Part shown: positions 43,945 to 52,566 of the stretch, piece by piece
How positions within the stretch are numbered: the stretch's first letter is position 1
Layout of the letters: every line of letters starts with the position of its first letter
NCBI RefSeq assembly: GCF_024699925.1
Contig: NZ_JAJOMX010000001.1
Span: 3,634,001 to 3,698,000 of the forward strand
Direction: 5' to 3'
Source: Mesorhizobium sp. J428
GTDB lineage: Bacteria > Pseudomonadota > Alphaproteobacteria > Rhizobiales > Rhizobiaceae
DNA: 64,000 nucleotides
Program-made: the position numbers and the translations under genes
The notes under the pieces: model-generated
Database searches by the model: none
The model's input: only the letters and a program-made list of their open reading frames with translations
What the model was told of the DNA's origin: nothing

Positions 43945-44217
43945 ATGGGCGCGATACACATCGAGGGCATCGAGGAGACGGTCCTGAAATCCATCGCGCT
44001 GCGCGCCGAGCAGAACGGCAGAAGCCTCGACGAGGAAATCCGCGCGATCCTGGCAAGTGCCGCAAGCGAGAAGCCGGACCGGCTGACGCCGGAGCAAGCG
44101 AAGGCGCGTGCGGATGAGTTCGCGGCTATCCGGGCGATGACCAAGGGCTACTCGCCCGAGACGGACAGCACCAAGATAATCAGAGAGATGCGTGACCGCG
44201 GCTACTCTAATTATTGA
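43945..44217 (+). CDS. Antitoxin of a VapBC/FitAB-type module (ribbon-helix-helix)
   Basis: A 90-residue protein. The N-terminal half (AIHIEGIEETVLKSIALRAEQNGRSLDEEIRAILASA) is a ribbon-helix-helix DNA-binding fold like FitA and plasmid-stability antitoxins. The flexible C-terminal half ([19 protein letters not shown]) would wrap the toxin. It overlaps the PIN toxin gene by 26 bases. It lies between the nucleosidase gene and guaA, interrupting an otherwise housekeeping gene order. Confidence 0.85.
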   Translation: MGAIHIEGIEETVLKSIALRAEQNGRSLDEEIRAILASAASEKPDRLTPEQAKARADEFAAIRAMTKGYSPETDSTKIIREMRDRGYSNY

Positions 44218-44626
44218 TGCAAGCGCGCTGGTCAAACTCCTCGTAGGAGAGCCGGATTCGGAGAAGTATGCACTTGCTATAAGAGATGGCAGGCGGCTTG
44301 TGGCCCCCGCTCATATCCTTGCCGAAACCGGAGAAGTGGTTAGCCGCAAGATACGTGCCGGCCACGTGGACGCTGCTCAACTGCGGGCTATAGTGCAGCA
44401 GCTAGAAACCGAACTCGAGGTCCTTCCTCTTGTTGATTTGCTCGAGGAGGCGGTTGGCATCGCATTGGACACAGGCGCAAGCGTCTACGACTGCCTCTAT
44501 GTCGCCGCGGCGTCTCGTCATAGTCGACCATTGCTCACCGCCGACGCCCGCCTGATATCCTGCCTCGCGGGAACCCGCTACGAGCCGTTGCTGATTCCGC
44601 TCGACTCGGCTAATGCCCCGCGATGA
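44192..44626 (+). CDS. vapC: PIN-domain toxin, VapC family
   Basis: A 144-residue PIN-domain ribonuclease. The acidic metal site is Asp in [12 protein letters not shown], Glu in ILAETGEVV, Asp in [11 protein letters not shown] and Asp in LLTADARLI. VapC toxins cut tRNA or rRNA when the antitoxin is degraded. It starts at a GTG inside the antitoxin gene. Its stop overlaps the guaA start (ATGA), so guaA translation may be coupled to it. Its codons (CTT, ATA, AGA, GGA) are more AT-rich than its neighbours', suggesting acquisition. Confidence 0.87.
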   Translation: MTAATLIIDASALVKLLVGEPDSEKYALAIRDGRRLVAPAHILAETGEVVSRKIRAGHVDAAQLRAIVQQLETELEVLPLVDLLEEAVGIALDTGASVYDCLYVAAASRHSRPLLTADARLISCLAGTRYEPLLIPLDSANAPR

Positions 44627-46192
44627 CAGCCCATCCCGACTCCATTCTCATCATCGACTTCGGCAGCCAGGTCACGCAGCTGATCGCGAGGCGCGTGCGC
44701 GAGGCGGGGGTCTACTGCGAGATACACCCTTTTCAGAACGCCCAGGCTGCGTTCGAGAAGCTACAGCCGAAGGGCGTCATCTTCTCCGGCGGCCCGGCCT
44801 CGGTGACGACCGAGGGCAGCCCGCGCGCTCCGCAGGTGGTGTTCGACGCCGGCGTGCCGATCCTCGGCATCTGCTACGGCCAGCAGACGCTTGCGACACA
44901 GCTCGGCGGCACGGTGGAGGGCGGGCATGCCGCTGAGTTCGGCCGCGCCGACGTCGAGATCAGGAAGGCGAGCCCGCTGTTCGACGGCTTCTGGCAGGTC
45001 GGCGGCCGCTATCCGGTCTGGATGAGCCATGGCGACCGCGTCACCAAGCTGCCCGACGGCTTCGAGGTGATCGCCACCTCCGAGAACGCGCCCTTCGCCA
45101 TCGCGGCAGACGAGAAGCGGCATTACTATTCCACCATGTTCCACCCCGAAGTGGTCCATACGCCCGACGGCGCGAAGCTGCTCTCCAACTTCGTGCACAA
45201 GATCGTCGGGCTGAAGTCGGACTGGACCATGTCGGCCTATCGCGCCGAGATGATCCGCAAGATCCGCGACCAGGTCGGCACCGAGCGCGTGATCTGCGGC
45301 CTGTCCGGCGGCGTCGATTCCTCCGTCGCGGCGGTGCTGATCCACGAGGCGATCGGCGACCAGCTGACCTGCATCTATGTCGACCATGGCCTGATGCGCC
45401 TGGGCGAGAGCGAGCAGGTGGTCGGCATGTTCCGCGACCACTACAACATCCCGCTGGTACGTGGACGCGTCCGATCTGTTCCTGACCCAGCTCGCCGGCG
45501 TCAGCGACCCGGAGGTGAAGCGCAAGACGATCGGCCGCCTGTTCATCGAGGTGTTCGAGGCCGAGGCCGGCAAGATCGCCGCCGACGGAAAGGGCGCCCC
45601 GAAGTTCCTCGCGCAGGGCACCCTCTATCCCGATGTGATCGAGAGCGTCTCCTTTTCCGGCGGCCCCTCGGTGACGATCAAGAGCCACCACAATGTCGGC
45701 GGCCTGCCCGAGCGGATGAACATGCAGCTCGTGGAGCCGTTGCGCGAACTGTTCAAGGACGAGGTCCGCGCGCTCGGCCGCGAACTCGGCCTGCCAGAGA
45801 GCTTCATCGGCCGCCATCCCTTCCCGGGCCCCGGCCTCGCCATCCGCTGCCCCGGCGGCGTGACGCGCGAAAAACTCGACATCCTGCGCAAGGCCGACGC
45901 GATCTACCTGGAAGAGATCCGCAAGGCGGGCCTCTACGACACGATCTGGCAGGCCTTCGCCGTATTGCTGCCGGTGCAGACCGTCGGCGTGATGGGCGAC
46001 TACCGCACCTACGACTTCGTCTGCGCGCTCCGCGCCGTTACCTCCGTCGACGGCATGACCGCGGACTTCTACCCCTACGACATGACCTTCCTCGGCCGCA
46101 CGGCGACGCGTATCATCAACGAAGTACGAGGGATCAACCGGGTGGTCTATGACGTAACGAGCAAGCCGCCCGGGACGATCGAGTGGGAGTGA
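44623..46192 (+). CDS. guaA: GMP synthase (glutamine-hydrolysing) (frameshifted as written)
   Basis: Two frames together encode GMP synthase of about 523 residues, which aminates XMP to GMP. The glutaminase domain has [15 protein letters not shown] (nucleophile Cys about residue 86) and [11 protein letters not shown]. The ATP-pyrophosphatase has the PP-loop [13 protein letters not shown]. Near 45457 the first frame (DHYNIPLV) turns to nonsense, and the second resumes with [22 protein letters not shown] through the conserved end PPGTIEWE. Restoring two bases, or removing one, repairs it. Since the gene is needed for guanine synthesis, a base error is likely. The last 25 codons use different codons from the rest, just before an integrase remnant. 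Confidence 0.9.
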
Positions 46193-46198
46193 TCTAAG

Positions 46199-46561
46199 GT
46201 CGTTTCCGACCATCTCGCTTCGTGCGATCAGGCGCTCGACATTCTGACGGCGTTCCACACCATATTCGGGAGCAGTCGATACCTACGCCCCGGCTGATAT
46301 GACGGCGATACGCCCGTCAGCAACGCAACGCTCAACCGTGTAATTGACACGGTCGTAGGGCGCATCCGAGAGACTGCCCCTGATTTTCAGAGCTTCGGTG
46401 TTCACGACTTGCGACGTACATTCTCGACTGGACTGCACTGCGCCAAGTTTGATGATCGTCGGCTCGAGATGAGCTTGGGCCACGCGGCTCGGAACCGGAT
46501 CGCGGTTATCTACAACGTGAACCGCTACCTCGTCGAAGGGAAGATCATGATCTCGCGGTAG
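46199..46561 (+). pseudogene. Tyrosine recombinase (phage/ICE integrase), C-terminal remnant
   Basis: Reading from just after the guaA stop gives VSDHLASCDQALDILTAF, then an in-frame TGA at 46295-46297 where an arginine would fit, then YDGDTPVSNATLNRVID, FGVHDLRRTFSTGL (H-x-x-R box), MSLGHAARNRIAVIYN (box C His and catalytic Tyr) and the end at 46559. The N-terminal half and first catalytic Arg are missing. This is a P4-type integrase tail, not functional as written. Confidence 0.82.
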
Positions 46562-46875
46562 ATGGTGGACCGGGACGGGCCGGTGCGGGCGTGAACGGCT
46601 TTTATGCGGACAATACGGTCTGCTAGAGCATGGCCGCGCTGCCTCCTGCGGGGTGTTGCAGAGGCCAGACAAGGCGATGATTTGTTGTTGTGCAATAGAC
46701 ATTTAGCTGGTGGTAGTAGTGTGGCGGGGAGGCGGTGGAAAATAGGATAGTTTTACAGCCCGAGCCCTCTTCCTCTGCCAAGTCCGAGCCCATGATGGAA
46801 GGCAAGTTCCCGCCCCAGGCTGCGGCCTGAGTCGGATGCCATGCCGAGGTCCTGTTTGCAGCCGGCAATAATGGA
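46562..46875. other. Stretch without a recognisable gene
   Basis: About 310 bases between the integrase and traA remnants. Open frames here are short or are out-of-frame continuations of traA. I find no domain, RNA or repeat. It is probably decayed mobile-element DNA. Confidence 0.5.
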
Positions 46876-47567
46876 TTAAAGCCGCGAATGCGTTGCCATG
46901 TCGCCGGCCTGATACTGGCGCTGGCTGGCTTGATAGAGCTTCTGCCAGCGCTCGACGAAGCGGTTGGCCCGGCGCTGCGGCGGATAGTTTCGATGTCTGC
47001 GCCCCCGTGACGCTCATGGATCGAACGGAAGGCGGTACCCGCCTCGATTGACTGCAGCTGCTGAGGATCGCCGACCAGCCCCACCTTTGCGCCCGCTTCC
47101 GCCGCATGGGACAGCACACGCTCCATCTGGCGCGTGCCGACGATGCCGAGAGCGCGCCTTTCCGTGATATACGCCGACGCATCGACCTGCTCGCCGGACA
47201 GGACAAGACCACGCAGTTCGGCGCGGGCAGGGGCTGCTTCACGGTCACCTTCACTCACCTCATGGCGTTCGCGCTCTGCCATCATCTCCGCGGCACGATG
47301 CAGGCGCTGTTTGGCCTCGATCATCTCCTCGCCGCGCCCGTCTTGCCCCAACGCCACCAGATCGGGCGAACGCCCTATGGCGCCGACCACTTCGTTGAAC
47401 TGGTCGATGCAGTCGCTGTAGTGCGCGAATATTGCCGCGTCGCGGCGCGTGAAGGTGGACTGCTGATGCGTGATGGTGCCGAGTGCAGCCGTCGATTGTT
47501 GCACTTGACGTTGCCCCCGATGCGCCCACACTTTTTTCTCGGCCATCTGCATCACAGCCGCCGTCAT
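46876..47567 (-). pseudogene. traA: Conjugal transfer relaxase/helicase TraA, eroded fragment
   Basis: The frame from 47567 to about 46977 matches parts of the Ti-type TraA: LGTITHQQSTFTRRDAAIFAH, IDQFNEVVGAIGRSPDLV, EARGLVLSGEQ-like and VGTRQMERVLSHAAEAGAKV with VGDPQQLQSIEAG. The helicase Walker A and B region between ERRALGI and VGTRQM is deleted, and the relaxase domain is absent. A second frame then continues RRANRFVERWQKLYQAS and QYQAGDM, resembling the TraA C-terminus, to a stop at 46876. It is clearly a dead fragment of a conjugative transfer gene. Confidence 0.8.
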
Positions 47568-47596
47568 CTTCTGGCTCTGATCAATGTATCCTGAGC

Positions 47597-48505
47597 CTAG
47601 GTGCAGCCCCGTGCATTAACGTAGACCGACCGCAGCGTCGTGGTGGCGCAGATGAACAGGCGATTGCGCTTCGGGCCGCCGAAGCAGACATTGGCGACCA
47701 CCTCGTCGATGAGGATCTTGCCGAGCAGCGTGCCGTCGGGCGCGAAGCAGTGCACTCCGTCGCCGGCCGACGACCAGATGCGACCCTCGGTATCGACCCG
47801 GAAGCCGTCGAACATGCCGGCGTCGCAGTCCGCGAAATCGACACCGCCTGCGAGTGACGCTCCGTCGGCCGATAGGGTATAGCGGCGTATTCTCGGGATG
47901 CAGTCCGCGAAATGCGATCTGCCGGTGTCCGCGACATAGAGAAAGGCCTCGTCCGGCGAGAAGGCGAGCCCGTTCGGCTGCTTCATGTCGGCGACCACCC
48001 GCGTGACACCGCCTCCGGAATCGATCCTGTAGACATGGCGGCCGTCCTGCTCCATCGGCGCCGCGTCGCCCTCGTAGTCGCTGTCGATCCCGTAGGACGG
48101 ATCGGTGAACCAGACCGAACCGTCGGACTTGACCACGACGTCGTTGGGCGAGTTGAGACGCTTGCCCTCGAAACTGTCGGCCAGGATCGTGCGGCTGCCG
48201 TCGATCTCGTATCGGCTCACGCAGCGACCACGGTGTTCGCAGGTGATGAGGCGGCCCAGCCGGTCCACCGTATGGCCGTTCTGGTTGCGGCATGGCTGCT
48301 CGAAGATCGCCACCTGGCCGTTCATCTCGTCCCAGCGCAGGATGCGGTCGTTGGGGATGTCCGACCAGATCAGGTAGCGGCCGGCCGCGAAGTAGGCGGG
48401 GCCTTCGCACCAGCGCCCTCCCTGCCAGAGGATTTCGGGCCCTGCATTCTGGTGGATCAGACGGCCGAAACGTTCGTCGTGAATCTCATAGTCGATCGCG
48501 GGCAA
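47597..48505 (-). CDS. SMP-30/gluconolactonase family protein
   Basis: A protein of about 302 residues with a six-bladed propeller. Metal ligands are visible as Glu in WCEGPAYF, Asn in LNSPNDVVVKSDGSVWFTD and Asp in DAGMFDGFRVDTEGRIW, as in SMP-30 lactonases that open sugar lactones. The start is a TTG at 48505 with GGGAGGAAG upstream; the reading frame goes on further but without a start site. It is the first gene past the mobile-element remnant and is probably part of the sugar-catabolic group to its right. Confidence 0.82.
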   Translation of the reverse strand: MPAIDYEIHDERFGRLIHQNAGPEILWQGGRWCEGPAYFAAGRYLIWSDIPNDRILRWDEMNGQVAIFEQPCRNQNGHTVDRLGRLITCEHRGRCVSRYEIDGSRTILADSFEGKRLNSPNDVVVKSDGSVWFTDPSYGIDSDYEGDAAPMEQDGRHVYRIDSGGGVTRVVADMKQPNGLAFSPDEAFLYVADTGRSHFADCIPRIRRYTLSADGASLAGGVDFADCDAGMFDGFRVDTEGRIWSSAGDGVHCFAPDGTLLGKILIDEVVANVCFGGPKRNRLFICATTTLRSVYVNARGCT

Positions 48506-48572
48506 TCTGCGCTTCCTCCCTGAGGGCTGACCCCGAAGCCGCAAGGACGCGCGGCTTCCCATTCCTCGACGA

Positions 48573-49583
48573 TCAGCCGATTTCCACGATCGCCTTGATC
48601 AGTCCGGCTTTTTCGTTTGTCCAGTGGGGAATGTCGCGCACAGCCCCAGTCAGGTCAGTTCGATGCGTAATCAGGCGATCCACCGGCACCGAACCTTGTC
48701 GCATTGCCTCGATGACGCGCTCGAAATCCTCCGCCGTGGCGTTTCGGCTGCCGAGGAGCGTCAGTTCCTTCCTATGGAAGTCGGGATCCATGAACCGGAT
48801 CTGCTCCTTCACCACGCTGACCAGCACATAGCGGCCGCCATGCGCGGCGTAGTCGAAACCCTTCTCCATCGCTCCCGGGTTTCCAGTCGCATCGAAGACT
48901 ACGTCGAATCCTTCGCCGGAGGTGAACCGGTCCAGCGCATGCGACCTGTCCCCATCGGCGGCGATCGGTGTGACGCCGAGGATGGCGGCCGTTGCGCGCG
49001 CGCGCTCCGTCTCGCGATCCAGCACCGCGACAGCGCCCCCGGAGAGCCGCGAGAACAGGGCAACACCGAGCCCGATCGGGCCGGTCCCAACGACGAGCAC
49101 CCGGTCCCGTGCCGTCACCGCGGCACGTCGCACCGCATGCGCGCCGATCGCGAGGAACTCGACGGTCGCCGCCTGGTCGAGCGACAGGCCGTCGATAGGG
49201 ATCAGGTTTCCCGGCGGAACCGCCAGGAGGCCCGCCATGCCGCCGTCCTGGTGCACCCCCAGCACCGACACGCGCACGCAGCAATTGGGTTTGCCGCGCC
49301 GGCAGGCAATGCAGCCGCCGCAGGACAGGTACGGATTGACCGCGAAGCTCTGCCCGGGCCCGATCCCGGAGCCGGCAGGCGCATGCACCACCTCGACGGC
49401 GAGTTCGTGGCCCATGATCCGCGGATACAGCAGGAACGGATGCTTGCCCTCGAAGATATGATAGTCGGTTCCGCATATGCCGACGCGGCGTGGCCGCACC
49501 AGCGCATAAGACGGGTCTGGTGTCGGGGCCGGGCGCTTCTCGACGATCAGCTTGCCCGGCTCGACGCAGACGAGGGCTTCCAT
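48573..49583 (-). CDS. Zinc-binding medium-chain alcohol dehydrogenase
   Basis: A 336-residue MDR dehydrogenase. The catalytic zinc site is in RRVGICGTDYHIFEG and MGHELAVEV, the structural zinc uses four cysteines in YLSCGGCIACRRGKPNCC, and the NAD site is VLVVGTGPIGLGVALFS. It resembles sugar-acid or polyol dehydrogenases (for example L-gulonate or L-galactonate dehydrogenase) found in ABC-linked operons. The start is ATG 49583; a GTG nine bases upstream is possible. It follows the substrate-binding protein gene and probably belongs to the same sugar pathway. Confidence 0.82.
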   Translation of the reverse strand: MEALVCVEPGKLIVEKRPAPTPDPSYALVRPRRVGICGTDYHIFEGKHPFLLYPRIMGHELAVEVVHAPAGSGIGPGQSFAVNPYLSCGGCIACRRGKPNCCVRVSVLGVHQDGGMAGLLAVPPGNLIPIDGLSLDQAATVEFLAIGAHAVRRAAVTARDRVLVVGTGPIGLGVALFSRLSGGAVAVLDRETERARATAAILGVTPIAADGDRSHALDRFTSGEGFDVVFDATGNPGAMEKGFDYAAHGGRYVLVSVVKEQIRFMDPDFHRKELTLLGSRNATAEDFERVIEAMRQGSVPVDRLITHRTDLTGAVRDIPHWTNEKAGLIKAIVEIG

Positions 49584-49640
49584 GGACTGCACGTAGGTGT
49601 CTTTCGATGTCCGTGCGACGGGCGCACTCTCGCAGGAAGA

Positions 49641-49668
49641 CGAGGGGCCGGCTGCGCGCCGGCCCTCG
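49641..49668 (-). terminator. GC-rich stem-loop after the first substrate-binding protein gene
   Basis: CGAGGGGCCGGC and GCCGGCCCTCG face each other with one bulged base, seven bases past the stop of the 49675-50589 gene. There is no strong T-run on the minus strand. It is probably a transcript-stabilising or weak termination hairpin. Confidence 0.5.
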
Positions 49669-49674
49669 CATCGG

Positions 49675-50589
49675 CTATTTGAACTCGGCCATGTTGGCCT
49701 TGGTGACGAGGGCCGCGCCGGAATCGATCAGCGACTCGACCTTCTCGCCCCGGATAGCGTTGACCAGGGCCTCGACGCCGAGCGACGCCATCTTGGTCGG
49801 GAACTGGGCGACCGTGGCATTTTCGATGCCGGCCTCGAGCGCTTCGGCCTCGCCGCAGCAGAAGTCGAAGCCCACCAGGATCACCTTGCCCGCCAGATTG
49901 GCGTTCTTGATCGCCTGGGCGGCGCCGGCCGCCGGGGGGCCGCAGGCCGCGTAGATGGACTTCACGTCCGGATTGGCGGTGAGGATATCCTGCGCCACGT
50001 TGATGCCCTTCTCCTCGGTGCAGTCGGTCGCGCCGCTGCCGACGATCTTGACGTCCAGCCCGCCGAGCCCTTCCTTCATGCCCTTGACGCGATCGTCGAG
50101 CGACGGAACGCCGGGCACGCCCTCGAGGATACCCATCGTGTCGCCGGGCTTCAGCACCGACTTCAGATACTCACCGGCGATCTTGCCTGCGTTGTAGTTG
50201 TTTGTGGTGGCCAGCGCCGTTCGTCCGGTCCAGCCGGGGATGTCGTTGTCCATCAGCACGACCTTGACGCCGGCGCCGATGGCCTTGTCGAGCGCCGTGG
50301 CGACGGTCGGGTCGACTGGGGTGAGGGCGATGCCCTGCACGCCCTGCGTCACCATCGACTCGATCTGCGCGATCTGGCCTTCGATGTCGGTCGCCGAGGC
50401 GCCTTGGCCGAAGACCATCTCTATGCCTGGATTGGCCGCCGCGTAGTCCTTCGCCGCGTTCTCCATGGTGGCGAAAAACGGCACCGGGAACTTGGTGATG
50501 AAGCCGATTTTGACCGTATCGGCTGCGGTTGCCGGGGCGACGAGGCTGAACGCGACGACCGCTCCCGTCAGTATTGATCGGAACCTCAC
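49675..50589 (-). CDS. Sugar ABC transporter substrate-binding protein (system A)
   Basis: A 304-residue periplasmic protein of the ribose/galactose-binding type. The signal peptide runs to about residue 22 (SILTGAVVAFSLVAPATA), followed by VKIGFITKFPVPFFATMENAA, GVQGIALTPVDPTVATALDKAIGAGVKVVLMDND and VILVGFDFCCGEAEALEAG. The start is GTG 50589, with GGGAGGAG before it. It delivers a sugar to the permease and ATPase encoded just upstream in the same leftward operon. The ligand cannot be predicted with confidence. Confidence 0.87.
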   Translation of the reverse strand: MRFRSILTGAVVAFSLVAPATAADTVKIGFITKFPVPFFATMENAAKDYAAANPGIEMVFGQGASATDIEGQIAQIESMVTQGVQGIALTPVDPTVATALDKAIGAGVKVVLMDNDIPGWTGRTALATTNNYNAGKIAGEYLKSVLKPGDTMGILEGVPGVPSLDDRVKGMKEGLGGLDVKIVGSGATDCTEEKGINVAQDILTANPDVKSIYAACGPPAAGAAQAIKNANLAGKVILVGFDFCCGEAEALEAGIENATVAQFPTKMASLGVEALVNAIRGEKVESLIDSGAALVTKANMAEFK

Positions 50590-50666
50590 AGTGCTCCTCC
50601 CTCTTCTATGGACCGCTCCCCTCGAGCGATCTCCGGATCGCTTCCGTTTCCCGGAAGCGAATTCGT

Positions 50667-51422
50667 TCAGGCCTCTGCGCCGACGATCAGCGACACCAGT
50701 TCCTGCTGGTTGGCGCGATCCGGTTTCAGTTCGCCCATCTTGCGGCCCTGCCGCAGCACCACGGCGCGGTCCGCGAGGTCGATGACCTGCTCCATGTTGT
50801 GGGTGATCAGGATGACCGCGTTGCCTTCGTCGCGCAGCTGCCTGACCAGATCGAGAACCTTGCGCGACTCCCGCACGCCGAGCGCGGCGGTCGGCTCGTC
50901 GAGGATAACGACCTTGCGGGCGAAGACCGTCGCGCGCGCCACGGCGATCGCCTGCCGCTGACCGCCCGACATCAGCGCCACCGGGGCGTCGGACCTGGGC
51001 AGTCTGACCTTCAGCCGATCGATGACCGAGGCTGCCTCCCGATCCATCTCGCGGGCACGCAGGAAGCGCAGGCCGCGCGGCAACCACTTCGGAAATGCCA
51101 GCTCGCGGCCGCAGTAGAAGTTCTGCGCGGGCGTCAGGTTGTCGAACAGTGCGAGGTCCTGGTAGACGGTCTCGATGCCGGCGCTTCGTGCAAGCGCGGG
51201 CGTCGACAGGGATGCTAGGTCTCCGTCGAGGCGGATCTCGCCTTCGTCCAGCGTGTGCACGCCGCTGATGCCGCGCACGAGGGTGGATTTGCCGGCGCCG
51301 TTGTCGCCCAGAAGCGCCAGAACCTCGCCGCGATACGCGTCCAGGCTGACGCCCTTCAAAGCGTGGACCGCGCCGAAGCGCTTATGGCCGTTGCGGACCG
51401 AGAGAACCGAACCGGCGCTCAT
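50667..51422 (-). CDS. Sugar ABC transporter ATP-binding protein (system A, single NBD)
   Basis: A 251-residue ATPase. Walker A is [13 protein letters not shown] (about 35-47), the Q-loop is TVYQDLALFDNL, the ABC signature is LMSGGQRQAIAVAR and Walker B is KVVILDEPTAAL. It is a single-domain ATPase like FrcA, unlike the usual two-domain RbsA type, so it should act as a homodimer. Its start overlaps the permease stop (ATGA). It belongs to the CUT2 class of sugar importers. Confidence 0.88.
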   Translation of the reverse strand: MSAGSVLSVRNGHKRFGAVHALKGVSLDAYRGEVLALLGDNGAGKSTLVRGISGVHTLDEGEIRLDGDLASLSTPALARSAGIETVYQDLALFDNLTPAQNFYCGRELAFPKWLPRGLRFLRAREMDREAASVIDRLKVRLPRSDAPVALMSGGQRQAIAVARATVFARKVVILDEPTAALGVRESRKVLDLVRQLRDEGNAVILITHNMEQVIDLADRAVVLRQGRKMGELKPDRANQQELVSLIVGAEA

Positions 51423-52477
51423 TGGGCCCTCGCCTGGTTCGCCCGCGCACGCCCCTCGAGATGGTTGCGCAAGACGTCCGCCTCGACGGCGAGCACGATG
51501 ATCAGCCCGATGGCGATCATCTGGTAGAAGACGTCGACATTGAGCAGGTTCAGAGCGTTGCGGATGACGCCGATCATCAGCGCGCCGACCAGCGCATGGC
51601 CGAGATGGCCACGCCCGCCGAGGAAGGAGGCGCCTCCGATGATGACCGCTGCGATCGTGTCGAGCTCGAGCAGGTTGCCATAGAGCGGCGAACTGGCACC
51701 CGTGCGGCCGGACAGGACGACGGCGCCGATGCCGGCGCAGAGGCCGGCAAAGGCATAGGTCGAGACCAGCACCCACTTGACCGGGATGCCCATCTCCACG
51801 GCCGCCTTCGGATTGCCGCCGACCGCATAGGTCCAGCGGCCCCAGACCATGGTCTTCATTATCACCAGCACGAGAAGCGCGACGCCGAACACGACGAAGA
51901 AGGAGTTGGGCACGCCAAGCGACGACGTCTCGCCGAGGTAGTTCACCGCCTCGGGCATGCCGCGCATGGTCGTGTGGTTGATCGACAGTTCGAGCGCCAG
52001 GCCCCTGCAGATGCTGAGCGTCGCGAGCGTGATGATGAAGGGATGGGGCAGGCGGCCGAACACATAGACCGCGCCGTTGACGAAGCCGACCAGCGTGCCT
52101 GTCGCCAGCATCGCGAGGACGACCAGGAAGGCCGAATCCGAGATGCGGAAGACCAGTCCGCCGATGACGGTCGCCAGCGCGAGATTGGCTCCGACCGAGA
52201 GGTCGATGCCACGCGTCAGGATGACGAGCTGCTGTCCCATCGCCACGATGGCGATGACGGCCGTCTGGGCGAGTATGTTTCCGATGTTGACCGGCTTGAG
52301 AAAGTTCGGCGTCAGGAGGCTGATGGCCAGCACGAGCAGTGCAAGAATCAGGATCGGGCCGATGCTCAGCAGCCTTAGGCCAAGCGCCACCGCACCGCCG
52401 CGATCCGCATTGCCGCGGGCCCCGGACATTGCGTCCGGATCCCTCGTTGCCTCGGCCAACGCGGCCTCCTCCCCCAT
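51419..52477 (-). CDS. Sugar ABC transporter permease (system A)
   Basis: A 352-residue permease of the RbsC/FrcC type with about nine or ten helices. Hallmarks are MGQQLVILTRGIDLSVGANLALATV (about 80-104) and the loop TYAVGGNPKAAVEMGIPVKWV with AVIIGGASFLGGRGHLGHALVGALMIGVIRN. The start is set at ATG 52477 (MGEEAALAEATRD) after GGGGGAGG; 14 further upstream residues are unlikely. It begins the leftward system A operon, divergent from a GntR-type regulator 90 bases away. Confidence 0.88.
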   Translation of the reverse strand: MGEEAALAEATRDPDAMSGARGNADRGGAVALGLRLLSIGPILILALLVLAISLLTPNFLKPVNIGNILAQTAVIAIVAMGQQLVILTRGIDLSVGANLALATVIGGLVFRISDSAFLVVLAMLATGTLVGFVNGAVYVFGRLPHPFIITLATLSICRGLALELSINHTTMRGMPEAVNYLGETSSLGVPNSFFVVFGVALLVLVIMKTMVWGRWTYAVGGNPKAAVEMGIPVKWVLVSTYAFAGLCAGIGAVVLSGRTGASSPLYGNLLELDTIAAVIIGGASFLGGRGHLGHALVGALMIGVIRNALNLLNVDVFYQMIAIGLIIVLAVEADVLRNHLEGRARANQARAQ

Positions 52478-52525
52478 CGGTTTCTTATAGAGAAAAAGCC
52501 ATTCAAAAGCGCTCGTCAAATTGTT

Positions 52526-52540
52526 TTTTATCGATTAAAA
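52526..52540. promoter_or_regulatory. Dyad in the divergent system A / GntR promoter region
   Basis: TTTTATCGATTAAAA at 52526-52540, with five-base arms around a TCGAT core, in a 90-base AT-rich gap between the two divergent starts. It is a candidate operator for the neighbouring GntR-type regulator. Confidence 0.45.
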
Positions 52541-52566
52541 GTCATCTATCAGTCGCTGCGGAAGAG

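Larger units (their letters stand above)
46193..47567. mobile_element. Remnant of an integrated conjugative element at the guaA 3' end
   Basis: Immediately after guaA lie the C-terminus of a tyrosine recombinase (46199-46561) and, on the other strand, an eroded traA (46876-47567). The guaA 3' end is a known insertion site for integrative elements. Base composition here is lower in GC than in the flanks, and codon use is atypical. I saw no second copy of the guaA end that would mark the far attachment site. Confidence 0.75.

Noticed and set aside
44623..46192. guaA as a true pseudogene or as two genes
   Set aside because: Both parts are fully conserved, the break is one or two bases wide, and five other genes nearby show the same kind of break.
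46623..47567. Intact 314-residue gene on the minus strand
   Set aside because: Only the N-terminal two thirds match TraA, with the helicase site deleted. The end is out-of-frame sequence, so it is scored as a pseudogene.
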